DNA from: Lotus japonicus
Lineage: Eukaryota > Streptophyta > Magnoliopsida > Fabales > Fabaceae
Direction: 5' to 3'
NCBI RefSeq assembly: GCF_012489685.1
Contig: NC_080046.1
Location: 3,412,501-3,476,500, forward strand
DNA: 64,000 nucleotides
Part shown: piece after piece, positions 22,972 to 34,710 of the stretch
Numbering within the stretch: the stretch's first letter is position 1
Layout of the letters: the number at the start of each line of letters is the position of its first letter
Made by a program: the position numbers and the translations under genes
The notes under the pieces: generated by a model
What the model was told of the DNA's origin: nothing
The model's input: only the letters and a program-made list of their open reading frames with translations
The model's database searches: none

Positions 22972-25538
22972 ATGCTACCACCAACTTCTCCTTTCCAATT
23001 TCTATCTTTATATTTCTATTGGTTCCAATACTCTTTCTCCATATCAATTGCTTAACATTTTAAAATCCTAACAATGACTATAATTAAACTGTATAATTTT
23101 CGAAACATTGAGATTTCTATTCAAACTTTTTATGGGAAGGGACGATTCAAACTTTTATCTATTACACATCATAGAATTGCGATAACAAAAAAGTAAAAAT
23201 AAGTCACAGTAAGTCTAAAACCACATTAAGCATTATATAATATATAGAATTTGATTATAATTATATAAATATATTTATAGAGTGCATGTTTAATCAATGA
23301 GCACATAGATAGACGTAGCTATCAGTTGGACTAGTGTTCAATTTAATTTACCTGAAAGTGTATGAGTTCTTAAAATGATGCAATTTAAATATTTGCAACT
23401 TCATTGAAATAAGATATTTGTTCAGTAATGAAACCAGTGGAGTCCATAATTTATTGTGTTTCCTTTTTGTAATATTTCCGTGGTGCAATTTGCATGTACA
23501 ATTTCGTGTATAATGAATTGAATGAATTGACGCGCGGATGCCTTCTTAACTTAACATGCAAAAGCTCGTTTCACTGCATGCATAAATGACATGAGAAAGA
23601 ATTTGATAATTCATAAATGTCATGATGCATTTATATGACATGAGAAAGAAGAATATAGTGGTTATATATTATTTATGTAGTGTATCTACCGATCATAATT
23701 GAATGCGTGAAATAGGAAATAAGTAGTTAACCTTGTACCTAGCAGTTAACTAATCCAGTCCACTGTATACAAACTTGAGAAACTTGATCTCACCTGTTAT
23801 CTGATTTAAGCTAGAGAGCACAACAAATTAAAGAACTAGTTCCAGAAGAAAGACAATGACATGCGACTTAAAAATAACCAAAACAAACACTCCAAAAAAT
23901 AACTTGTATTCTCTCCACTCAGCTCACTCACTAGCTATCACCACAGCACACATATATAGGAAACCATTCTCTGTCTGTAATTAATTAACAGCTGGCTTGC
24001 TGTTAGTATAGATCCATCAATTGCGCCCTATAAATTATGCAGTCTCTTGTATCTCTCAATCATCAATTGAATCACATTCACTAACTAATTGAGTTTACTC
24101 TCAACTTCTTCTAACATAATCCGTTTGGCTACTTAATTGCTATTGGATAATAGCGTTCATTCTAGGTAATTTTCTCATCTTATCTTTTCTTTATTATATT
24201 GCTAACTTCTTCATTTTATATATATATAGATATGCTTTTCTCACTAACTTGTTTTCTCTGTGCTCATCCTTTGCTAGCTTCTTTGGTTGGATCCTTAATT
24301 TTTCACTTTATGGGAGCAAGCCATGCATTGAGAAGAAGAACAAAGACATCGACCTAGCAGCTCCTTCAACAAATCAAACTCCAACCTTTTCTTCATCTTC
24401 AGTTCTGCCGCACGCACACTTTTCCACCATCGACTTTTCCTCCGCATCACCTTCAACATAGAACTTATATACTATACGTAATAGTCTCTCACTCTCTTAT
24501 TTGTGATCAAAAATATATTTTCTTCACTGATTTCTAATTAACCAATTGCTCCCCTTGCCATATTTTCCAGGGTACGGTGGTGTTGTTGCATAATTATATT
24601 TGAACTCAATTTTCCATAGGTAGCCAAGATGATTCTCATTCATGAACTAACGAGTTTTATTTTGCTTTCAAAATATAAAAGAAATTATATTCCCCAAACC
24701 TTGTTTTTTAATTTGAACCAAACCATGAAATAAAATTTCACGGTGGTTTTATACTATAAAGTGTTCTATATACTTCTACCCCACTCATGCACTCGATCTG
24801 ATTCTTATTTTGCTATAGAATGTCTGCAATAAATTGGTTTTTTAATGGCCTTTTCATGTTTTTTTTTTTATTTTGTGCCCTCGGCCGTGTGAAGAATTCA
24901 TGATGATATGATTGTTATGGAAAAAGAAACATGATAACAAATGGAAAACATGATATATACAAGAGTGTTTCTTTTAAGACATTAATTCCTTAGAAACTGT
25001 AATATAATTCTGAGGCTGGTGTTGACTCTAATTGTGATTGCTTTTTGTCTATTTGCATACTTTAATTTGAGGTTACGTGACCTTTTCTTTAATCTTCTAT
25101 TCATAAATTTACTTTGATTATTGGTTCTCAGATATAATATGATCTATTTCTATTGTGACTATGGCCAATTTTCAGATAAAAAAATTGCACACTAAATGTA
25201 TGTTCTATAACTTATCCTGTGAGTTCTATATCTCAAAGTCAATTTTCTTGCCTGTAGGTTTTAGGTATTATTTTCCCTTTTATTTTGTAAACCAAATAGA
25301 ATTGATGGAGAGCACAAGGAGTGCCCAGCTCAAAAATAAGTAAATAGCAAAAGACAACATGCTGTGTCTCTTAATTTTTCTAATATTACATAAATATCAC
25401 AATTCCACTTCCTCAAGGGATCCCGACACACTTGGTGCCACAGCACAGAGTTAACACTCCCCAAACCACCACTCTCTTCCCCAACAGATAGCCTTGTTTG
25501 CGAGTGGTACGTGGTGGCTGTGTGGTAATTGCAACAGC
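22972..25538. other. Intergenic, AT-rich
   Basis: No exon of a known protein. The segment 23990-24470 has promoter-like features, a CCTATAAATTATG TATA box at ~24025-24037 and a possible leader intron, ahead of a short open frame listed separately. Confidence 0.4.
24249..24461 (+). CDS. Possible small protein, 70 residues
   Basis: ATG at 24249 with TAG at 24459-24461. It lies ~220 bases downstream of a TATA box (24028). The first ~20 residues are hydrophobic (SLCSSFASFFGWILNFSL), then the chain becomes polar and Ser/Pro/Thr-rich. A secreted or tail-processed peptide is conceivable but no peptide-hormone motif is recognised. A CTAG acceptor at ~24276-24279 suggests the ATG may lie in an intron of a leader, which would weaken the call. 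Confidence 0.22.
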   Translation: MFSLCSSFASFFGWILNFSLYGSKPCIEKKNKDIDLAAPSTNQTPTFSSSSVLPHAHFSTIDFSSASPST

Positions 25539-26530
25539 TTTTTTTTTTATAAGCAAACTATGTATATAATAGGGAAGTACTAGGTGTACTTCAAACTAAA
25601 TTACAAGAGAAGAGAAAGAAAGAAAGAAAGAAAAATAAGGAACTAGCTAACCCATCTCTGGAAAGACTATCTAACAATATGGCCAACACTCAACTACCAA
25701 TCTTTACAATAATCTTAGTCTACCAGAAACATACAACGAACTCCACTAGAAATCACAAGAAGGCAGCAGCCCAAAAGGACCAGGATCTCAACGTGGAGTG
25801 GAGGCAGCCAGCAGAAATTAGAGCAGCATCAATTAAGAGAAGATTTATAGGCTACTCAAACAAATGAGAGGGTTTGACAGCCATTCATACATAGAGAAAC
25901 AAAACCCTTTCAATTTACCTCTTAACCATAGCCATGCCTTGTATTGGATCATATCCAAAGCTGTTGTGAGGTCCACTACTACTCCATTAAAAATCACATT
26001 ATTTCTCATGTTCCAGATGAACCAGATTGTAGAGAGCCAAATGAAACCCAATCCTAATTTTTGTCCCTCTCACAGTGGCTTCCTAGGAACATTAAGAGGT
26101 GAATATTACCTTCACTTGGCGAAGCCGTTGTAATACCAATCCAACTGTAGACAAGGTTCCAGATTTGCCAAGATTTTGGGCAGGTGAAAAACAAATGTGT
26201 TGTTGTTTCCTCATGAGCAGAACATAGAGAGCACAAGGCTTGAGCTGTACCTTGAATTATCCCCCTCCTTTTCAGATTCTCCTTCGATTGCACCCTATTT
26301 AGAAGAACCTTCCAAGCCAAGGATACCGCATTCGAAGGAGCTTTGATGGACCAGAGTTTGCGAAAGACCTTGTCTTGAGGTTCAATCACAGCAACTTGTA
26401 GAAGTGCATTAGCAGATTTTACAGAATAGTTACGAAAGACCTTGCAACAGCTACTATTCCTCCCTACTACATGAATAAAGAAAATATTCTTCCCTGCTAC
26501 TTTTAAAATGAGAATGCCACTCTTAATATT
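25539..26530 (-). mobile_element. LINE (non-LTR retrotransposon), 3' end only
   Basis: On the minus strand the segment encodes the zinc-binding region of plant LINE reverse transcriptases (zf-RVT): LWSIKAPSNA, LAWKVLLNRVQSKENLKRR, CSLCSAHEETTTHLFFTCP (C-C-H-C pattern) and WQIWNLVYSW, then IWLSTIWFIWNMRN in a shifted frame. A stop at ~26054 and the frameshift show decay. Ten T at ~25539-25548 on the plus strand are its poly(A) tail, so the element is 5'-truncated at ~26530. It ends about 75 bases before the sucrose transporter start codon. Confidence 0.82.
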
Positions 26531-26604
26531 AGATAGAAGCTTCTTCATATATATAGTTGCAAGATAAACTAATCGTTTTTCTTTCTTTCTCAAGTACTTT
26601 CACC

Positions 26605-29600
26605 ATGGAACCTCCTACACAGAATACACAGCCCACCCCTCTAAGGAAGGTGATTGTTGTGGCATCCATCGCGGCTGGGATACAATTCGGTTGGGCGCTC
26701 CAGCTTTCCCTCCTCATGCCTTACATCAAGCTTCTAGGCGTTACACACAAGTCTGCCCCTCTTGTCTGGCTCGGTGGACCCATATCTGGGGTGTTCGTCC
26801 AGCCCATTGTGGGCTACTACAGCGACCGTTGCACCTCCCGCTTTGGCCGTCGCCGCCCATTTATCTTCGCTGGCACAATTGCGGTCGTTGTCGCGGTCTT
26901 ACTCATCGGCTATGCCGTGGACCTTGGGCATGCATTTGGGGACGACCTCTCAAAGAAAACTCGCCCCGGCGCCATCACCATCTTTGTAGTCGGATTTTGG
27001 GTACTCGATGTCGGCAACAACATGCTTCAAGGCCCCTGTCGTGCCTTCCTCGGCGATCTTTCCACTGGTCAGACGAGCAGTTTTCGTACCGGCTACACCC
27101 TCTATTCATTTTTCATGGGCCTTGGTAATAAGAAAAGAACAATCCTATATCATTTTGCATTAAATTCAAATGACATTGCTATCTTGTAATACAATTGGCA
27201 TTTGATACTTCAATAGGTAATCTGCTGGGATTTGCGGCAGGTGCATACGGCAGGCTCCACAATATCGTTCCCTTCACAAAGACGAAGGCATGTGACGCGT
27301 TATGTGCTAACCTGAAAACATCCTTCTTCATAACGATCATCCTTCTGCTCCTTGTTGTCATCTTCGCACTCGTTTATGTGCGCGACCCTCCAATCGGGCC
27401 TGTTCAAGAGACCGGCCACAATGTGAGTAATCAGTGGTTCGTAGGGCTCATCGGCGCCATTAAAGAGTTGAAGAAGCCAATATGGATGTTGATGCTGGTG
27501 ACCGCCATCAACTGGATTGCTTGGTTCCCTTTCGTCATCTACGACACTGATTGGATGGTGCGGGAGGTGTATGGTGGGGATGCAGGGACGGTAGCGTACG
27601 ATGCTGGGGTTCATGCTGCCACATTAGGGCTGATGCTGAATTCGATGGTGGTGGCTTTGACTTCACTAGTTGTGGAGCGGGTGAGCCACGGTGTTGGGGG
27701 GACCTAACAAACTATGGGGGATGGTTAATTGCATTCTTGCAGTTTGCCTCACCATGACAGTGCTCATTGCCAAGGTGGCAGAGCATGAACGCCAGGTGAG
27801 CAGCGGCGCCACCGTCGGGAATCCATCCACTGGAGTGAAGGCCAGTGCCATGATCCTCTTCTCCGTCCTCGGAATCCCTCTTGCGGTAATTTTCATTTCT
27901 TTTTCAATCTTTATTGCCTATCGTCAAAAAAATAAACTAATACACTCCTTTTCTTAACATGTGTGCAGATTACTTATAGCATCCCATTTGCGCTTGGATC
28001 GATATACTCAACCAGTACAGGGGGAGGACAAGGTAAATCAAGTCACATGCCACTCGCTGTATTTTTTCACGATCTGAAATAATTCATGGATGCATTAAGC
28101 TATATTTGAATAAATTATTGAATTTGGTCCCTATTTAGTTTTTTTATTTTGGTTCCTCTAAAATAGCAAATAATTGATTTTTGTCCTTCTGTTCTTTTTA
28201 TGGCATTGTGTGGCGGTTAGAAAAGCCACTAAAACATGCTGTAATAGTTTTTGTGCATTTGTGACATTTTTTTAAACCACCACAATTTTTTTATGAAATG
28301 TTTATTTAAAAATTTAGGCCAACTAATATAATTAATCGTTGTTAACTAAATATAATCAGTTTTTTTCTTTCCATTTTCAGGTTTATATTTTGGAGTTCAC
28401 AATATTGCAATGGTCATTCCACAGGTTAGAAATCTATTTACTTTAACATATTTGCCTCTTTCTATTCTTAAATACCTTAATAATTGTAACCAAAAATGTT
28501 TGAAAGTAAACCAAAAATTACTTAATAATTAGATATATAGGCGCTGAGGAATAGATGGAGGGTGGTTATTTAATTGAAGTGTTGCAACTGATGCCTTTTT
28601 CTGTAAGTCTGGTTTGGATGTAAGATGGTTGTTTGTCTGGTATATGAGTCTGCAAAAATGATTGTCAACCTGATATACGCCGGCCTTAAAATTTAGTTAT
28701 AATGGCAGCGTCCACGTGTGTTGTGCGTTTGATGCTAACCATGCACCTTATTGAGGTAACTTAAGTTTAAATCTACACTCTCTTATAAATTATATATAAG
28801 TGTAAATGAGGTGGTAATATATAATAGAAATATTTAAAAAATAAAGATAAATAGGACATGTCATAACTGACATAACTAAAACATAAGAGAGATAGATAGA
28901 GACGAAAGTGGAAATGAAATGAAAGGGATGACAATTTTTACCTGCATATGGGGATCCCTGCGGGGATTGCTCCATTTGGGGACCTGATCTAGGGAAATTT
29001 TTCTCTGTGGGGATGGGGTGGACGGAATTTCCCTGAGGCAAATTTTGGGATGGGGTGGGGGATCACCCTTCCACCCCATATACATAGGTAAAACTTTAAT
29101 AATACCCTTAATAATAAAGTCAAGTAGCTAATAAAAAAATATAAAAGATCACAAGCGTAGCTAATCAGGTACTTCAAAATTTCAATTTGAACAACATATA
29201 TTTAATGAAAATAAAGATGTTGACTGAGGTAAAGAAATAGCTGGTTTTTACATATATATAAACATTTGTGGTCCAAGTATAAATTTATGTATTTTTTATT
29301 TTATTTGTAATGATGTATTAGTGATTCTCATGGAGACTCATGGGGACCTGTGGGGAAGTGGAGATTGGGGATATGGTGAAAATTGACCCCACCACGAGAT
29401 TAGGGAGTATGAATGGGGACAGGGAAGAGGTGCGAAGATGGGAAGTGGAGAAGCACTCCCCGCCCCCTATGGAAGTGTGAATGTGTGATGACCCAATAGT
29501 AGTTATTGTCAAATGCTTTAAGTAGTTTTAGACTATTAGGTGTACTAGCTCTTTAGATAGTTGATGAAATTTATCGATAATCTTATTTATATGCCTAATA

Positions 29601-29810
29601 AAACCATTTTATGTTACAGATAATTTAACTACTTATTGTGCATACATGCAGATAATTATATGGGGATTAAGTGGACCATGTGATGCTTTATTTGGTGGTG
29701 GTAACTTGCCGGCGTTTTTGGTGGGTGCCATAATGGCCGTTGTTAGTGCCATATTGGCAATAGTTTTGCTGCCTTCTCCAGCGCCAGCTGATCATACGGC
29801 AAATGCTTGA
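26605..29810 (+). CDS. SUT: Sucrose/H+ symporter (SUT/SUC), one-base frameshift
   Basis: Plasma-membrane sucrose-proton symporter of the GPH/MFS family for phloem loading or sink uptake. Five exons: 26605-27124, 27217-27885, 27969-28032, 28381-28424, 29652-29810, all GT-AG. Seen: [12 protein letters not shown] in helix 1, LGGPISG, the signature loop [14 protein letters not shown], a long hydrophobic pattern fitting 12 helices, [10 protein letters not shown] and [17 protein letters not shown] near the C-terminus. Exon 2 carries six G at 27696-27701; phase with exon 3 is right only with one base fewer, so as written translation stops at 27704-27706 after VSHGVGGT, at about residue 337 of ~484. 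Everything downstream is still well conserved, so a base-calling error or a very recent mutation is likely. A LINE lies directly upstream. Confidence 0.87.
28905..29490. repeat. G-rich dispersed repeat in SUT intron 4
   Basis: Two related blocks, 28935-29080 and 29325-29470, are rich in GGGGATCCC, GGGGAC and GGGATGGGG, in contrast to the AT-rich intron. This pattern of guanine-rich halves around an AT-rich core is seen in common plant DNA-transposon derivatives. Ends and target duplication were not resolved. Confidence 0.35.
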
Positions 29811-30309
29811 TTTATTATGCAACATTGATATTCTTATTGTTAACTTTTGTTTTGCCGTTTCTTTGGCATTGGTTTTTTTTTTTTTGAAATTGCATTGGTT
29901 GTTAACCATATTGATGTTTTCTTTTGAACGTAACCATATTGATGTTTGTAACACTTGTATTATACCTTAAAAGTAATAATTGTATTATTAATTTAATGAT
30001 GAGATCATTGTTTTTCTACTCCACCTTTCATAACTGGAAAAATTGAGTTGACATTTATTCATATTTTTTATTGAAACTATCTTATTCATAGAATCTTATC
30101 AAAATAAGAGTTGTACGTATATACCAGAAAGAAAATGAGCCATTAACATCAACAGTTACTAAACACAATCTAATTAAATTGCACGATGCCTTGCTTTTCA
30201 TCAATATGGGCAGAACTAAATATTAAAAGTAGAGATTCACACCTTCGTTCCTTCCTTCACAACAAATGCTACAGTTCCAGACACCATATTAAGGTAGTTC
30301 TAGATCACC
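29811..30309. other. SUT 3' flank, no gene seen
   Basis: AT-rich DNA after the transporter stop codon, likely holding its 3'UTR (ATTGATGTTT repeat at 29909-29946). No other coding signal. Confidence 0.4.
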
Positions 30310-31209
30310 AACAAGCTGCATACATTATGTAAGATAGTTTGAATGAGTGATTTTCTCATTGATCTGAACTCAATATAAATACATACAGTAAGGCTAAAGT
30401 TAAAATATCTAACTTAATTACATGAAATCAATTGGCTTAATTACAAGAGACTAATTAGCATATATATAATTCATATTCTGTGATGTCCCACAGCTGAAGC
30501 GGGAGTTTCACGGACGCTTAAACTGATCCGGAAGGGAGGCCTTTGGTGAAGATGTCAGCAATCTAATGGCAGGAAGGTGCATGTAGGACGCGTGCCTGGC
30601 CATGGGCAACATTTTCCCGAACAAAATGAATATTCATCTCAGTATATGTTTGGTACGTTGATGTTGCACAGGATTATCAAAAAGATAGGTCGCACTAGTA
30701 TTATCACAGAACACCAAAGTAGCCTGAGAAAAGTGGGAAGTGAGGAGCAAACAAGATTCGGAAACAACATTGGCAACGTCGTCTCTGTACTCTACCTCAA
30801 CAATGAAACGAGAGAGAGTGGTTTCTCTCTTTGAGGACCAGGAAATGAGGTTATCTCCAAGAAACACACAATAACCAGAAGTAGAGCGTCTGGTGTCAAG
30901 ACCTCCATCCTAATCAAAATCTGTATAAGAGACAAGTTTCTCTATAGGGGATGGATAAAGATGTAAACCATAAAGTAGAGTGCCTAGAACATAAAGCAGG
31001 ATGCGTTTCAGCGCTAGCATGTGCTTGGTGCAGGGGGCATGCATGTGAAGACAAACTTGCTGAACAACATAAGAAATGTCAGGACATGTGAAGGTGAGAT
31101 ATTGTAGAGTTTCTGCAAGACTCTAATGTGGTAGGATCCTCATACAGAGTGTCAGATGAGGTACTGAGCCTCTGCTTGGTGTCAACCGGAGTAGCAGAAG
31201 GGTTGCATG

Positions 31210-31814
31210 CATAGTTTTAAAACTCGGCTCGGACCGGCCGATCCGACCGGTTGGACCGGGACTCGATCACCTGACCGGTCCGAGCCACACATCAAACCGG
31301 TTAAGCATGTAGCTCGGTGGGAACCGGCTTGACTCGGCCGGTTCATAGGTTGGCTCGGTGACTCGGCCGGTTTTTGGTTAGACCGGCGAGTCACCAGTTT
31401 AATTTTTTTTTTGTTTCTGCTGATATTGATTTCAAATGTTGGCCCAATTTAATGATAGAAGAGTTATCAAGCTGCCATTTAATATATTGGGCCTATTTTG
31501 TGGACTGTAGCAGCAGGCTTGGTAATAATCATACCAAAATCATGAAATAATTTGTAAAAAGTGTTGTGGGGAGGATTTGAACGCTGGCCATGAAGGTGAA
31601 AGTGCAAAGCATTAACCATTACACCACAATACAGGTTGTTAATTGGTAACGTGTTTCATTATATATATTTTAACTCCATGTTGCATTGAATTTTATATAA
31701 TTTTTTAGTAGGCACCGAGTCAAGCAGTCCGCCCATTGACTCACTGGTCCGACCAGTGACTCAGTGACTCAGTACCTCGACCGAGTCGATCACCGAGCCG
31801 AGTCTTAAAACACT
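31210..31814. mobile_element. Short MULE nested in the copia element (605 bp)
   Basis: Flanked by a perfect 9-bp repeat GGTTGCATG (31201-31209 and 31815-31823). Terminal inverted repeats share GTTTTAAxACTCGGCTCGG. Subterminal DNA is full of GACCGG and ACTCGG motifs. Removing it restores continuity of the copia pol sequence. It contains a tRNA-like segment. Confidence 0.82.
31567..31635 (-). pseudogene. tRNA-like sequence inside the MULE
   Basis: On the minus strand, an A-box-like TGGTGTAATGGTTAATGC (31609-31626) is followed by CACTTTCACCT and a B-box-like GTTCAAATCC (31570-31582), with spacing as in tRNA genes. The arms do not pair well enough for a functional tRNA; CTTTCACC recalls tRNA-Glu. 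Probably a tRNA-derived relic or an internal RNA polymerase III promoter. Confidence 0.45.
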
Positions 31815-31826
31815 GGTTGCATGAGG

Positions 31827-32474
31827 TCATTCCGGCCCGAGTAATAATCTCACTAGCATAGGTACTCTTACTGAGGAAAATATACCACCTGCAAGTCTAA
31901 TCACGGCAATATCCAGAAAGTAACTCAGAGGACCCAGATCCTTTATAGCAAATTCAAAGGCAAGTAGTGCCATGATAGATTTGCGAAGGTCATGGGAAGA
32001 GGTAATGAGAATGATCTCATCAACATAAAGAAGGATGTATGTCATGTCAGAACCACGACGGTAGATGAAGAGAGAGTGATCTGATGTACTATGTTGGAAC
32101 CCAATGGTAGAGATATAGTCAGCAAAGCGCTGGTACCAGGCACGAAGTGCTTGCTTCAGACCATAGAGAGATTTTCTTATATGACAAACATAATCAGGGT
32201 GACGAGAGTCACGGAAACCCAGTGGCTGATGCATGTAGACAGTCTCATGAAGATCACTATGTAGAAATGCATTATGAACATCCAATTGATGAATAGGCCA
32301 AGATTTGAAGAGAGCAATGGTGAGAAATGTGTGAATCGTCGCTAGTTTCACCACAAGACTGAAAGTCTCATCACAATCCACACCTGCAATTTGAGACCTG
32401 CCATCACCTACAAGACGAGCTTTGCTACGCTTAGAACAACCATTAGATTTCTTTTTATGCCGAAAAATCCCCAT
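31827..32474 (-). pseudogene. Copia reverse transcriptase fragment
   Basis: An open stretch of ~215 codons with KARLVGDG, GVDCDETFS, LDVHNAFLH, KSLYGLKQA and LLYVDEIILI. The catalytic YVDD box reads YVDE, which should abolish polymerase activity. The right part runs into the copia remnant; the left end is interrupted by the MULE at 31814. Confidence 0.8.
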
Positions 32475-32640
32475 GTAGAGAATAACATTAACATCACAAG
32501 GTCAGGGGACCAAATCCCACGTATTATATCTAATAAGAGCATTAAATTCATACTATATTGCGGATTTACAATTAGGGTCAGATAAGGCAAGCTTAGGGTT
32601 TTGGGGAAGGGGAGAAATGGTTGGATCATCAATGGTAACT

Positions 32641-34705
32641 AAAAGGTTGAATTAAATTCAAAATGCGTGATCGTGTTGAATTGCTCCTCACCCCTTTGTT
32701 ATATGTCTTGTTGTTTATATCATTTTTTATTAGTGATAGGAATTGAAGATGGAGACTGTACCACTGAGAGACATGGGGCAAGACCTTAGGTATAAATCAA
32801 GTATCGTGTGTTGTGCGCCGAAGCTATTATGTCATGGTAGATATCGGTGGGTAACAACTTAGGACTCATGATCATGCCTCATTGTATTCAATAGAGTTTG
32901 TTTCTTAATTGTATATATAATGACTTTGGAAAGTTTCAAATCGAAGTTGTAACTTAGAGATACATTGAGTTTTAGTGTTATCGTTAGTAAAGAAAAAGTT
33001 TAAAATTTCTAGCCAAGTCTTACACCATTGGGCTTTAATTTGCATTGCAAGTAAAGACATCGCATAATCCCTTAAGGAAAGTTCTAGTCATTGTCTTGAT
33101 CTACACTCGTGGTTTTAATTTTTGCAAAAATTCCTTTTTTATTTTTTTAAAATGTGAAGTTTTGAGCTTTTTCCACCTTCATTAAAGTTGTTATCATGAG
33201 CTTCATATTCATCTATTTTTTCTAGGAAGATTTAAGGTTTTGAAACTTTACATTTTTTACCAAGCCATATGTCCCCGAAGGATAGCTTAAGTGGTAAGAG
33301 CTAGGGACATAAGGGTTGGGTGGGGTGAAGGGTACCAGGTTCGAACCCATATGAATGATTAATTGACTAACATTTCTAACAACTAAAATTTGCCTATAAA
33401 AAAAACTAAGCCATATTTTTCAACTTTGAAGATGTTTTTACCATCAAAATACTTATCCTTTGCATGTGTGCTAATAAGTTTTGAAAGAAAAGTTTTTGTT
33501 GATGTTTAAAAGGGTGGGCTGAGAGCATCACTTAGAGTTTTGGGGTGGAAAAATATTTTTTGAACCTTGGTTATGTGTTGGATGAGTTGGTTATGAAAAT
33601 TTGTAAGTCGTGGAAAAGATTTCCAAGCAAAAACGATGTGAATGTAATTTAAAATGGATTTTTAGGTCTTAAGAAAAATTAAGTTTTGATGTTGCGATGA
33701 GCCTCAGTGAATACCTCAATTTGGCTTCAAACAACCTAAGAGCAAATGAGAGGAAAAGTTTAGTTTGGTCACTTGGAGCGGAGTGCAACCATTGATAATG
33801 TGGAAGTCGAGTCGTGCGTCTGCCCCCAATGCAACTATTTTTAGTAAGAAACATGAACCTAGAGATGTCTTTTCATTTGTTTGACTAACCGTGATTTCTG
33901 TCATGTACACATTTATAGCTTGATGGAGCGGTCATATCTATTCTAAGGACAATGTAGCCATTGTGCCTTTAGTTGTTGGTAATGGAGTGGTTACCAACTA
34001 AGTGACATTCGTTAGTTAAAGGTCGATAGCGGAGCAGTTATTTGACCGATTGGTTGTTGTCCTGCATCCGCTATGCATTGGCATTTATATCCAGATCATA
34101 ATGAGCATTGCACGAGCATGACATGTAGACTGACTATTGGTATTGACTATATATGCGTATGTTGTGTCGAGATGTTATAACATGATTCTGATTGAATGTG
34201 ATGTAATTACTTATTCGATGTATGTGGTTGTCTCCCATGTTCATTGATGTATGTTGATGTGTATCATATTTTTCCATGTTCATTGATGTATGCAGTTGTC
34301 TCCCATAAGAAATTGACTCTCGCATTTCTTCTTTGTGGATGTACCTTGGGCGGCTCCCCTAATCGATGGGGAGGATATGTGGCTGGGAATGAGATCCTCA
34401 AGGGAGACTATTTTACTATTTCCATCCGCGAAGATTCAGCCTCATTGGAGTACGATCACCACTCCTAACATGCAACATACACATGATGGGTGATGGAGGA
34501 GAGCATCGACGTACATGGACTTATGTTGCAACCTATTATTAATCGAAGGACCTGCGTTGGCCTCTACCCCACTTCCCTCTAGCCGGTAGAGTTGGCTCTT
34601 CTTTTGCTGGGACCTCGTCTCCATCGGAGGCATAATCTTCTATCGAGGTTCCTGAGGTGACACTTGTCCATCAAGAGGGTGGTGTTTGCTCTAGTGAAGA
34701 TGGAG
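32641..34705. other. Intergenic, no gene recognised
   Basis: Contains one SINE (33271-33407) and a small duplication near 34217-34303 (GATGTATG..GTTGTCTCCCAT, CATGTTCATTGATGTATG). Open frames are short. 34330-34705 has a higher GC content and may belong to an older transposon whose other half lies at 40550-40810, beyond the SIRE-like insertion. Confidence 0.4.
33271..33407 (+). mobile_element. tRNA-derived SINE
   Basis: An A box (TAGCTTAAGTGGTAAGAGC) and B box (GGTTCGAACCC) are spaced like those of tRNA genes, followed by a tail ending in CTATAAAAAAAA. A 9-bp direct repeat AAGCCATAT (33262-33270 and 33408-33416) flanks it, as expected for target-primed insertion. A relative lies at ~45907-46022. 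Confidence 0.75.
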
Positions 34706-34710
34706 CCTCT

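Larger units (their letters stand above)
30310..32640 (-). mobile_element. Truncated Ty1/copia retrotransposon
   Basis: Minus-strand pol remains: reverse transcriptase at 31827-32474 and, left of a nested MULE, RNase H with WSSKRETTLSR, CDNTSATYL and NPVQHQRTKHI (~30650-30870). Sequence left of ~30500 may be its 3' LTR. The element is cut at about 32640, inside the sequence preceding the RT (EFNALI, WDLVP-like remnants with stops), so gag and most of integrase are missing. Confidence 0.78.

Noticed and set aside
26691..27128. A 145-codon plus-strand open frame
   Set aside because: It overlaps SUT exon 1 in another frame; the SUT frame has clear transporter motifs and this one has none.
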